Assembly: GCA_002359465.1 (NCBI GenBank)
Contig: DENA01000015.1
Location: forward strand, 57,616 to 70,645
From: Ruminococcaceae bacterium UBA2656
GTDB lineage: Bacteria > Bacillota > Clostridia > Oscillospirales > Acutalibacteraceae
Direction of reading: 5' to 3'
Length of the DNA: 13,030 bases
The first letter of the stretch is position 1, and the number at the start of each line of letters is the position of its first letter. Made by a program: the position numbers and the translations under genes. Below are positions 1 to 6,480 of the stretch, piece after piece. The notes under the pieces are model-generated. The model searched no databases. It was not told the origin of the DNA and saw only the letters and a list, made by a program, of their open reading frames with translations.

Positions 1-187
1 GTCCATTTCTGATACCTTCTTTATTATATTTACCTTTCGGCATAATATAATTATATCGAAATTTTAGGTAAGCAAAAAGTCCCCCGGTTATCCGATGGTA
101 CAGAGTAAGATTTATGATGTAAAAGAACAGATTTAGTCACAAATTTTAACAGTTTTTTAATAATGTGGAAATATTTTCCTTTTTCTA
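1..187. other. AT-rich intergenic stretch, no supported gene
   Basis: I see no convincing gene here. A 14-codon open frame starts with ATG at 43-41 on the minus strand and runs off the left edge. It has no Shine-Dalgarno sequence. A TATAAT at 50-55 (minus sense) would place a transcript start near the ATG, so a leaderless partial gene is conceivable, but too little is visible to judge. The remainder is AT-rich sequence leading into the plus-strand promoter at 188-215. Confidence 0.4.
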
Positions 188-215
188 TTGAAAAATATTC
201 TAATAAGTATATAAT
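188..215 (+). promoter_or_regulatory. Predicted sigma-A promoter for the small membrane peptide
   Basis: TTGAAA at 188-193 and a perfect TATAAT at 210-215 are separated by 16 bases. Transcription would start near 221-223, giving a leader of about 85 bases before the ATG at 307. This is a motif match only. It is supported by a well-formed reading frame and terminator downstream at the spacing expected of a short monocistronic mRNA. Confidence 0.6.
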
Positions 216-233
216 AAATGATGCAAAGGGCAT

Positions 234-300
234 GAGGGTGTAGGTTGTACCTCCGAAGGGAATAGTTCTTTGGTTGCTTAGAGCTACCTGGAAGGAGGTG
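234..300 (+). promoter_or_regulatory. Leader able to mask the ribosome binding site
   Basis: The Shine-Dalgarno sequence GGAGGTG (294-300) has an exact complement to its first six bases, ACCTCC at 249-254, upstream in the same leader. A second partner for the masking strand, GAGG at 234-237, can pair with CCTC at 250-253, so two mutually exclusive folds are possible. mRNAs of type I toxins commonly hide their ribosome binding site by pairing inside the leader. The pairing is read from the sequence; a role in translation control is inferred. Confidence 0.45.
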
Positions 301-306
301 TTTTGC

Positions 307-387
307 ATGGAAATTCTCTATGCAGCCATGTTTTTGATTGTTGCAACCGGGTACATACTCGTTGTTATGCAACAAGCAAAAAAATAA
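307..387 (+). CDS. 26-residue single-helix membrane peptide, candidate type I toxin
   Basis: This short frame begins with ATG six bases after a very strong GGAGGTG and ends with TAA at 385-387. The peptide has one hydrophobic stretch covering roughly residues 2-20 (ILYAAMFLIVATGYILVVM) and a basic C-terminal tail (QQAKK). Size, single helix and charged tail match the general form of holin-like and TxpA/BsrG-type toxins of Firmicutes, which insert in the cytoplasmic membrane. It has its own promoter at 188-215 and terminator at 426-454. The stop codon lies inside a hairpin that doubles as the terminator of a convergent antisense RNA. I recognise the architecture but cannot name a family from so short a sequence. 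It could instead be a harmless membrane microprotein. Confidence 0.6.
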   Translation: MEILYAAMFLIVATGYILVVMQQAKK

Positions 388-458
388 CCGCCCCCGAGCT
401 AAGGAAAGCGGTTATTCCGTCAACTGGGCTTCCCGCGAAAGCGGGATGCCCTTTGTCT
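376..458 (-). ncRNA. Predicted antisense RNA overlapping the 3' end of the membrane-peptide mRNA
   Basis: The minus-strand promoter at 465-493 would start a transcript near 458. It would stop at the hairpin 383-416, which is followed on the minus strand by a run of U (A378-A384 on the plus strand). The result is an RNA of about 80 bases, complementary to the last codons, stop codon and 3' untranslated region of the peptide mRNA. This tail-to-tail overlap is the arrangement of type I pairs such as txpA/ratA and bsrG/SR4. Boundaries are estimates from promoter and terminator motifs. Confidence 0.5.
378..416 (-). terminator. Rho-independent terminator of the antisense RNA
   Basis: AATAACCGC (383-391) pairs perfectly over nine bases with GCGGTTATT (408-416), with a 16-base loop. 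Reading on the minus strand, the stem is followed by a U tract made from the A run 378-384, which encodes the two C-terminal lysines of the peptide on the other strand. The hairpin therefore serves the antisense transcript while containing the peptide's stop codon. Confidence 0.6.
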
Positions 459-460
459 TT
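426..460 (+). terminator. Terminator of the membrane-peptide mRNA
   Basis: GGGCTTCCCGC (426-436) and GCGGGATGCCC (441-451) pair over 10 of 11 positions around a GAAA tetraloop. The stem is followed by the T-rich stretch TTTGTCTTT. It would end the peptide mRNA near 455-460, giving a transcript of roughly 235 bases. Confidence 0.6.
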
Positions 461-464
461 ATAT

Positions 465-493
465 ATTATAATCACGAGTGACAAAAAATGCAA
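465..493 (-). promoter_or_regulatory. Predicted promoter of the antisense RNA
   Basis: On the minus strand a perfect TATAAT (plus positions 465-470) lies exactly 17 bases downstream of TTGCAT (488-493), which keeps the TTG of a -35 box. It points left toward the membrane-peptide gene. The -35 match is weak, while the -10 and spacing are ideal. Confidence 0.5.
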
Positions 494-509
494 GGACATA
501 AAATTTTAT

Positions 510-704
510 TTCGGTTTTGTTTTCCTGCCACGCCAATGAGCCGTCGGGTACTACCTGCGCATTTGGTTCAATTTTCGTTTGGACAAGGGTGCATCATAAA
601 GTTTTCGTCCTTTCTGTCTACTTCCTATTGACCAGTTCACGTAGCGCGCGGGTTTTCGCTTTCCAAACGTCTTGCCATTTGGAAAACCTGCTAAAGCAGA
701 CCAT
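510..704. other. Unexplained non-coding stretch with short hairpins
   Basis: About 195 bases lie between the antisense promoter and the operon terminator. All frames I followed are short, lack ribosome binding sites or are interrupted. A perfect 8-bp stem, TTTCCAAA (660-667) with TTTGGAAA (678-685), and a small CTGC/GCAG stem-loop lie next to the terminator at 705-744. The element TTTTCG recurs at 572, 602 and 653. It may be a structured RNA or the remains of an old element. I cannot assign it. Confidence 0.3.
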
Positions 705-744
705 AAAAAAACCGGCAAAAGAATTATCTTTCGCCGGTTTTTTT
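705..744 (-). terminator. Operon terminator after ptsH, symmetric on both strands
   Basis: A long stem, AACCGGC(G)AAAG with its complement around AATTAT-type loop sequence, is flanked by A7 on one side and T7 on the other. On the minus strand the only irregularity becomes a G-U pair, so it works best as the terminator of the operon ending at 794. On the plus strand the same position is an A-C mismatch, but termination in that direction is also possible. Confidence 0.8.
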
Positions 745-793
745 ATGTTTTTTAAGACATTATTGTATATGAGTTCGAAAATTAAAAGTCTTC

Positions 794-1069
794 TTAATCA
801 ATCATTTCTTCTCCGAAACCGCCATTGATAGCGTCTACAATTTGGGCCAAATCACTATTTTCATTATTGCCTTCACAGACAACTTCAATTGTGGATCCGC
901 ATTTGATTCCGCCGCTCAACAGCATCAGAACACTCTTCGGATTGATTTTTTTGCCTCCGAAAACGATTGTGATGGAAGATTGCATTTTTGCACACAGCTT
1001 GGATAAATCTGTTGCAGGCCTCATATGCAGGCCTGACTTATTTCTTACTGTCACCTTTTTACTGACCAT
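794..1069 (-). CDS. ptsH: HPr-family phosphocarrier protein
   Basis: HPr takes the phosphoryl group from enzyme I on a histidine and passes it to EIIA; it acts in the cytosol. The 91-residue product has the active-site motif GLHMRPA with His15, and Ser46 in NPKSVLMLL, at the positions normal for HPr. Two features depart from the usual pattern: Met instead of Ala after His15, and Leu in place of the Met residues normally near Ser46. It is the last gene of the operon, 20 bases after enzyme I, with a modest AGGGG ribosome binding site. Being encoded beside its own enzyme I and EII components, it may be a dedicated carrier and not the housekeeping HPr. Ser46 keeps open regulation by HPr kinase, which is not shown here. 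Confidence 0.92.
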   Translation of the reverse strand: MVSKKVTVRNKSGLHMRPATDLSKLCAKMQSSITIVFGGKKINPKSVLMLLSGGIKCGSTIEVVCEGNNENSDLAQIVDAINGGFGEEMID

Positions 1070-1089
1070 GATTGCATCCCCTATCTCAT

Positions 1090-2766
1090 TTAATTCAGAA
1101 TATCTGTAACCTCTTTAACAGTAAAACAATTGAGTACCCGTTCCGCCTTTTGGACGGCTTTTTTATAATCCAGATTTCTGACGATATCCTTAATAACAGG
1201 CGTTTCACTTGCAGCCATACTAAATTCATCCAGCCCCAGGCCCAGGAGAATTTCCGTTGCTTTTGGATTTCCTGCAAATTCTCCGCACATGCCTACTTCT
1301 ATACCCGCTTGATGCCCTGCTTTAATCACTTGAGCGACAGCACGAAGAACCGCCGGATGAAAGCTGTTATATAAAGAACTGATCGCTTCATTTCCGCGAT
1401 CTACCGCAAGCACATATTGAGTAAGGTCATTTGTCCCTATGCTAAAAAAATCGGCCCGCTGTGCCAACAGATCAGCACAAAGAACAGCCGCCGGTGTTTC
1501 GATCATTACGCCAACCGAAAGTTCAGGATTAAACTCTTTATTTTCCCGGCTTAATTCTGCCTTGCAGATTTCCATTAACGCATTGACCTGGTCAAGCTCT
1601 TCACAGGAAATAATCATCGGAACCATTACTTTGATTGTACCAAAAGCGCTCGCACGAAGCAGCGCTCTCAGCTGTGCTTTAAACATATCCTTTTTATCAA
1701 GACATACGCGGACTGCACGCCACCCTAAATACGGATTCCCCTCTTGCGGGAATTGATAATAGCTCAGCTTCTTGTCCGCGCCGATATCCAGTGTACGGAT
1801 GATGAGTTCTCTATTTAAACGTGTCACAGCCTGCCTGTATATTTCAAATTGTTCCTCTTCAGATGGAAAATGATCATTTTCCATAAATATAAATTCACTG
1901 CGGAAAAGTCCAACACCTTCTGCACTAAATTTCAAAACACGGTCAACATCCTCTAAATTTCCCACGTTTGCATAGACCTTTACCTGATGTCCATCCACGG
2001 AAACAGCAGGTAAAGCTGCTTTTTCTTTTAATACAGCGGTCCTGTTTTCCTCCATTTGCTTTTTTGCCAGCATTTCCTTCACTGCTTTTTCATCCGGGTT
2101 AACCAGAATTTCTCCCGAAAAGGCATCCATCGCCACCAGATCTCCGGATGTGACTTTTTTCAGAATTCCCTGTACTCCGACCAAGGCCGGCACCCCCATA
2201 TTGTGGGACATAATACAGACATGAGAGGTTACTCCCCCACGCTCAGTTATAAAACCTTTGACCTTATTCAAATCAAGCATGGCCATATCTGAGGGAGCCA
2301 AGTCATCGGCAACAACGATCACCGGATCCCGTATTGAAGCAAACTTATTTAACGATTTATTTTGAAGCACTGCCAAAAGGCGGTTGCCGACATCGGCAAC
2401 ATCCGCCGCACGCTCCCGAATATATTCATCGTCCATCTTTTCAAATTCAGACTCAACTTCTTCCACAGTTTCAGAAATAGCTGTCTGAACATTTGTCAGC
2501 TCGGAAATTCGTGTCTTTACACCATCGGCAAATGAAAAATCATTAACAATTGCAAGGTGCCCTTCAAAAATAGCGTCGGTAAGAGCCAATTCAGATAAAT
2601 CTTTATTGACCTTTTCAACAGCAGCTTCAAATTCAGCAATCTCCCGCGATACTTCATCCTTAGAAATTGTATATTTCTCGCAGGTCAGATCAACTGCCTG
2701 CACTGTGTAAGCTTTCTCTATTGCAATGCCCTTTGAAAAAGTCTTTTCAGCAACTATCCGCTCCAG
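1090..2766 (-). CDS. ptsI: PTS enzyme I (phosphoenolpyruvate-protein phosphotransferase)
   Basis: Enzyme I autophosphorylates from phosphoenolpyruvate and charges HPr. The frame has no ATG; the first GTG (2703) would remove the conserved start of the protein. Upstream in frame, the sequence ERIVAEKTFSKGIAIEKAY matches the usual enzyme I N-terminus. A CTG at 2764-2766 lies eight bases after a strong AAAGGAGG. I therefore choose CTG, giving 558 residues, close to the family norm. The phospho-histidine is His182 in GGVTSH. The PEP-binding signature FFSIGTNDLTQY and the catalytic Cys494 in GMCGE are intact. Residues after the histidine (VCIMSH) differ from the usual (SAIMAR-like) motif, so this is a divergent paralogue. 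It lies between the IIA and HPr genes in the operon. Confidence 0.93.
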   Translation of the reverse strand: MERIVAEKTFSKGIAIEKAYTVQAVDLTCEKYTISKDEVSREIAEFEAAVEKVNKDLSELALTDAIFEGHLAIVNDFSFADGVKTRISELTNVQTAISETVEEVESEFEKMDDEYIRERAADVADVGNRLLAVLQNKSLNKFASIRDPVIVVADDLAPSDMAMLDLNKVKGFITERGGVTSHVCIMSHNMGVPALVGVQGILKKVTSGDLVAMDAFSGEILVNPDEKAVKEMLAKKQMEENRTAVLKEKAALPAVSVDGHQVKVYANVGNLEDVDRVLKFSAEGVGLFRSEFIFMENDHFPSEEEQFEIYRQAVTRLNRELIIRTLDIGADKKLSYYQFPQEGNPYLGWRAVRVCLDKKDMFKAQLRALLRASAFGTIKVMVPMIISCEELDQVNALMEICKAELSRENKEFNPELSVGVMIETPAAVLCADLLAQRADFFSIGTNDLTQYVLAVDRGNEAISSLYNSFHPAVLRAVAQVIKAGHQAGIEVGMCGEFAGNPKATEILLGLGLDEFSMAASETPVIKDIVRNLDYKKAVQKAERVLNCFTVKEVTDILN

Positions 2767-2802
2767 ACGTCCTTCCTCCTTTCAGGGTATGGCTTTTTTG
2801 CA

Positions 2803-3243
2803 TTATCGTTTTAATATTTCAAGAAAAGCCTGACCGGATTCCGCATTAAATAATGCTTTCACCTTTTCATCGTCCAGCAGTATGTCGGTAAGCTCCCCCA
2901 TCAGGTCAATATGCGCATCCTGATCGACAGCAGAGAGCGTAATAATCAATTTAATGGGGTCGAACATCTCCGACCCGAAATTAACCGGCGGATTCAATGT
3001 GGAAAAGCTTAGCGCCATTTTTCTTGCTCCAAATTCCGGCCGGGTATGCGCAAGCGCAACGTGTTTGCTGATTACAATATACGGACCATTTTCGTACAGA
3101 ACCTTAATCATTGCATCCACATAACTCTGTTCGATTGCTCCTTTATCCAGCAATATCTGAGACGATTTTTTGATTGCATCCTCCCAGTTATCCGCCTGAA
3201 TCCCAATTTGAATGTCATTAACCGTTATTTTATCGATCAGCAT
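2803..3243 (-). CDS. PTS EIIA component, mannitol/fructose superfamily
   Basis: This 146-residue cytosolic protein accepts phosphate from HPr and gives it to the IIB domain. It contains GPYIVISKHVALAHTRPE, the form of the EIIA-2 active-site region. The phosphorylated residue should be His66 in AHTRPE; His61 lies five residues earlier. The length is that of a stand-alone EIIA domain, so it is not a transcription antiterminator or a fused protein. An AAGGAG site sits seven bases before the ATG. It most likely serves the IICB encoded two genes upstream, which has no IIA domain of its own. The superfamily call is firm; the substrate cannot be read from this subunit. Confidence 0.9.
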   Translation of the reverse strand: MLIDKITVNDIQIGIQADNWEDAIKKSSQILLDKGAIEQSYVDAMIKVLYENGPYIVISKHVALAHTRPEFGARKMALSFSTLNPPVNFGSEMFDPIKLIITLSAVDQDAHIDLMGELTDILLDDEKVKALFNAESGQAFLEILKR

Positions 3244-3269
3244 AGGTTTTCTCCTTATCTTTAAACCAA

Positions 3270-3929
3270 TTATTGGATTTTAAAATCAGCAATCAGTTCT
3301 TCCGCATTCACATCTGCCAAAGAATTTACCTTTTTATAACACCCTGTAAAATCACTGTACTTGGTTACTTCGTTTGGTACAATTAAGACACGCATTCCAG
3401 CGTTTTTTCCTGCTGCAAAGCCATTAAGGGAATCTTCCACCACCAGGACTTCCTCTCTTGCTGCTTTCAATTTTTCTGCGGCCTTCAAAAACAAATCCGG
3501 ATATGGTTTTATCCTTTTCACATCCTCCGCAGTAACTATCTCATCAAATTTATCAATGAATCCCAGCCGTGTCAGATGTAAAGTGGGTTTCAGCCGTGTG
3601 GATGAAGTAGCAAGGGCCAGTTTAAGGCCCTTGCTTTTAACAGATTCAATAAATTCGGCTACGCCCTTTTTGGGAGGCAGAGTATTGCTCCGCTGTATAA
3701 ACAGACTTTGTGTGTCTTCCGTAAATTTCCGCCTGTTGATTATCATGCCCTGCTCTTTTTCCAGTGAATGAAACAAGTCTTCTGAATTTGAACCGACACA
3801 AAGAAGAAACTGCTGAACTGATAAATCGTAATTCTTATTTTTCTTAAACCATTGTGCAAAGATGTCATACCAAACTGCTTCCGTATCAACAATCACACCA
3901 TCAAAGTCCATGATTACACCTTTTAACAT
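3270..3929 (-). CDS. HAD-family phosphatase or phosphomutase, beta-phosphoglucomutase-like
   Basis: The 219-residue product is a haloacid dehalogenase-type hydrolase with an alpha-helical cap. The nucleophile and acid/base pair are Asp8 and Asp10 in MDFDGVIVDTE. Motif II is ATSS (Thr108/Ser109), motif III is Lys141 in IKPYPD, and the metal-binding motif IV is Glu165-Asp166 in VVEDSLNG. Members of this group remove or move phosphate on small sugar phosphates. Lying between the IICB and IIA genes, it probably acts on the phosphorylated product of this transporter. If it is a phosphatase, that would explain why a sugar kinase is encoded in the same operon. Sequence alone does not separate phosphatase from mutase. 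Confidence 0.88.
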   Translation of the reverse strand: MLKGVIMDFDGVIVDTEAVWYDIFAQWFKKNKNYDLSVQQFLLCVGSNSEDLFHSLEKEQGMIINRRKFTEDTQSLFIQRSNTLPPKKGVAEFIESVKSKGLKLALATSSTRLKPTLHLTRLGFIDKFDEIVTAEDVKRIKPYPDLFLKAAEKLKAAREEVLVVEDSLNGFAAGKNAGMRVLIVPNEVTKYSDFTGCYKKVNSLADVNAEELIADFKIQ

Positions 3930-3957
3930 TGCATTACTCCCATACTGAATGATCTAT

Positions 3958-3994
3958 AGCAGTTCCGGTCAGCATTATACTGACTGGAACTGCT
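3958..3994 (-). promoter_or_regulatory. Long stem-loop between the IICB and HAD genes
   Basis: A 15-base arm (3958-3972) pairs with 3980-3994 at 14 of 15 positions around a seven-base loop. No T tract follows on the minus strand, so it is not a standard terminator. Its position just after the IICB stop codon suggests an mRNA 3'-end stabiliser or processing point that could set different levels of the genes on either side. The structure is visible; the role is inferred. Confidence 0.5.
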
Positions 3995-4000
3995 GTAAGA

Positions 4001-5413
4001 CTATTTTCCTTCACGAGCCGCTTTGATTTTACCGATCAGCTCCTCATATTCCGGCGCATTCAGATAATCAGTAATTTCTACATGATAAGCGTCGGGCTGC
4101 TTCTGTTTGACACGTTCCATTAACGTCTGATGGGATACGATTACCTGACATTCTGTCGGCAGATTTGCTATGGAGATATGAAAAACCTTAATATCGTCAA
4201 TTCCAACCGCTTTTAATTTCTTCTGCAATACGCCCGCGCCCATTGCGCTTGAGCCAAGCCCCGCATCACAGGCATAGGCGATCTTTGTGATTTTTGCGAA
4301 ATCAACGGTCTCTTCGCCTGTGTCCGGCGACTCAAAGACGGAAGAAACCCTGCTCTTTTTGCCTTTGAGCCTTTCCATTTCCTTAGCGGCTTCTTTTAAC
4401 TGTTTATCGCTGTTATTTGCCCTCTTAACCAGCGGGATGGCTACTAAGAAGGATACTGCGGCGGCCGCCAGAACGGAAATAAGAATTTTGATTCTGTCTC
4501 CTGAAGCAGACATCATTGTAATCGTCAGAATGCTTCCGGGAGATGCAACACCGACCAGGCCGACATTAAACATGGTAAAGAAAGAGGTGCCTGTAATACC
4601 GCCGAGTATCAGCGCAATAATCAGCGACGGATTCATAAGTACAAACGGGAAATAAATTTCATGTATGCCGCCGAAGAAATGAATAACACTGGCGCCATAG
4701 GCGGAAGCCTTGGAATTTCCTTTGCCAAAAAACATGTATGCAAGCAGAATTCCTAAGCCGGGTCCCGGATTGGATTCAAGCAGGAACAGCATAGACTTGC
4801 CGGCCCCTGCAATCTGAGCCGTACCGAGCGGAGTTAAAATTCCCTGTCCGATTGCATTATTCAAAAAGATAACCTTTGCCGGTTCAATAAAGATCGCCGT
4901 CAATGGAAGCAAATGATTGTTGAGCAGGAAATTTACGCCTGCGGCCAGCACTCCGGTCAGTGACAATATGGCCGGCGCCACATACAGATAGGCGAGTACC
5001 GCCAGGATTGCGCCGATGATGCCAGTGGAAAAGTTATTAACCAGGAGCTCAAAGCCCGTGGGAATTTTGCCGTCAATGCATTCGTCAAACTTTTTAAGGA
5101 TCCATGCAGATAACGGTGCCAGAATCATCGCGCCAATGAACATCGTGATATCGGAACCTAAAATGACACCCATTGTAACGACAGTGGCAATAACGCCGCC
5201 GCGGTAATCATGAACCGCCTTACCGCCTGCAAACGCAATTAAAAGCGGCAGAAGGTAATTCAGCATCGGAACAATAAACGCTTTTAAAACCGGATCTTTT
5301 GTCGCGACGCCTATGGCCGTCAAAATTCCCCATGCCATAAAGGCCCCCAAATTGGGAATAACCATACCGCTCAATTTGCTGCCAAAACTCTGTAATTTTA
5401 CCTTAACAGACAT
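4001..5413 (-). CDS. PTS transporter IICB, mannitol family
   Basis: This 470-residue membrane protein carries and phosphorylates its sugar. Residues 1 to about 335 form the hydrophobic IIC domain. It contains the hallmark GGIHEIYFPF (Glu252) and the stretch IEPAKVIFLNNAIGQGI typical of MtlA. A charged linker leads to the IIB domain from about residue 372, with the phospho-cysteine Cys382 in ACDAGLGSSAMGAG. The resemblance to E. coli MtlA extends over the whole length, except that the IIA domain is absent and supplied by a separate gene. A good AGGAGG site precedes the ATG. No mannitol-1-phosphate dehydrogenase or MtlR is nearby, so the substrate may not be mannitol; I leave the symbol blank for that reason. 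Confidence 0.93.
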   Translation of the reverse strand: MSVKVKLQSFGSKLSGMVIPNLGAFMAWGILTAIGVATKDPVLKAFIVPMLNYLLPLLIAFAGGKAVHDYRGGVIATVVTMGVILGSDITMFIGAMILAPLSAWILKKFDECIDGKIPTGFELLVNNFSTGIIGAILAVLAYLYVAPAILSLTGVLAAGVNFLLNNHLLPLTAIFIEPAKVIFLNNAIGQGILTPLGTAQIAGAGKSMLFLLESNPGPGLGILLAYMFFGKGNSKASAYGASVIHFFGGIHEIYFPFVLMNPSLIIALILGGITGTSFFTMFNVGLVGVASPGSILTITMMSASGDRIKILISVLAAAAVSFLVAIPLVKRANNSDKQLKEAAKEMERLKGKKSRVSSVFESPDTGEETVDFAKITKIAYACDAGLGSSAMGAGVLQKKLKAVGIDDIKVFHISIANLPTECQVIVSHQTLMERVKQKQPDAYHVEITDYLNAPEYEELIGKIKAAREGK

Positions 5414-5443
5414 AACAACCCCTCCTTAATCATTATTTTGTAA

Positions 5444-6454
5444 TTACAGTTCTACTTCTTTTCCTTCAGCGATTGACCTTTCAATGGCATCTACAACACG
5501 CAGCGAGTTGAATGCTTCTTTTGGGGTGATAATGGATTTTGTTCCATTCGCCACGTTATTGATAAAGGCCATCACTTCTTCCGCAAGGTCTCCGCATACT
5601 TCGCCGTTCGTATAGTACCAGTGTCTTGAATCCGGATACGACACTTTTTTATCCGTTACAAAACGAACTCCGTGGTCGCACGAGTCAACATAGGCAACAC
5701 CTTTTGTACCGACCAGTTCCAACTTGTCGTCAATAATTGTCGGCGAATTTTCAGGAAGCACCCAGCAGGCTTCAAGACATGCAATCGCTCCGTTTTCATA
5801 AGTAACAATCGCATAAATTACATCATTCATGCCATTTTCTTTCAATAAAACGCTTCTGTTTTTAGCAAACACTTTCACCGGTTCACATCCCATATACCAG
5901 TTGATATAATCAATGTCGTGAATCATAACGTGCATGCTTAAATCAGACGCCCCGATATATCTTCTTGGCCCAATAATCGGGCTGTTCCTTCTGCAGTACA
6001 AGTGAATAATGTCCCCGAGCTCTCCGTTATCAAGAGCCTGTTTAATCATATTGAAGCGCGGGTCAAAGCGAAGCAGAAAACCGACGGTAAAAACCTTGTC
6101 ATAATCTTTTGTAATTTCATACAGTGCTTTTCCGTCTTTCAGTTCTTTAGCCAGCGGCTTTTCGAGCAAAATATGTTTGTGATTGGCGACAGCCACTTCA
6201 ACGGCCTCACGATGCATATTGTCCGGAAGGACAATACTCACGGCTTCAATTTCAGGATCTGCCAGCATTTCTTTGTAATCCTTATACGCCTTGCAGCCAA
6301 ATTCCTTCTGTGCCTGTGCACGCCTTTCATCGTTATACTCACAGATTGCAACTAAATCCGCCTGCGGCAGCTTCTGATAGATCTGTGCATGGTATGTCCC
6401 CATCTGACCTACTCCAACAACCCCGACTTTAATCGTTTTTCCCATAACAACCAT
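5444..6454 (-). CDS. Gfo/Idh/MocA-family NAD(P)-dependent oxidoreductase
   Basis: The 336-residue enzyme has an N-terminal Rossmann fold with GVVGVGQMG and the family's EKP motif (LLEKPLA), which carries the conserved lysine. In the C-terminal substrate domain, MIHDIDYINW supplies the usual Asp/His pair. Relatives oxidise a hydroxyl of inositols, glucose derivatives, amino sugars or anhydro-sialic acid. The gene sits between the regulator and the transporter in the operon, so it probably acts on the imported sugar. Two starts are possible: ATG at 6454, and ATG at 6445 which has AAGGA nine bases upstream and gives the more usual short N-terminus. The family assignment is firm; the substrate is unknown. 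Residue-level comparison with inositol dehydrogenase or NanOx would be needed to go further. Confidence 0.9.
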   Translation of the reverse strand: MVVMGKTIKVGVVGVGQMGTYHAQIYQKLPQADLVAICEYNDERRAQAQKEFGCKAYKDYKEMLADPEIEAVSIVLPDNMHREAVEVAVANHKHILLEKPLAKELKDGKALYEITKDYDKVFTVGFLLRFDPRFNMIKQALDNGELGDIIHLYCRRNSPIIGPRRYIGASDLSMHVMIHDIDYINWYMGCEPVKVFAKNRSVLLKENGMNDVIYAIVTYENGAIACLEACWVLPENSPTIIDDKLELVGTKGVAYVDSCDHGVRFVTDKKVSYPDSRHWYYTNGEVCGDLAEEVMAFINNVANGTKSIITPKEAFNSLRVVDAIERSIAEGKEVEL

Positions 6455-6480
6455 TCCTTTCCTTTTATAAAAATGTTAAT

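Noticed and set aside
1..43. Minus-strand open frame starting at 43 and leaving the window on the left
   Set aside because: Only 14 codons are visible, there is no Shine-Dalgarno sequence, and I recognise no family.
517..828. Plus-strand frame of 103 codons
   Set aside because: It runs through a terminator hairpin and into the antisense of ptsH, has no ribosome binding site and resembles no protein I know.
4001..5413. Naming the transporter mtlA with mannitol as substrate
   Set aside because: The protein family is clear, but no mannitol-1-phosphate dehydrogenase or MtlR is present and the neighbours point to amino sugars, so the substrate is left open.
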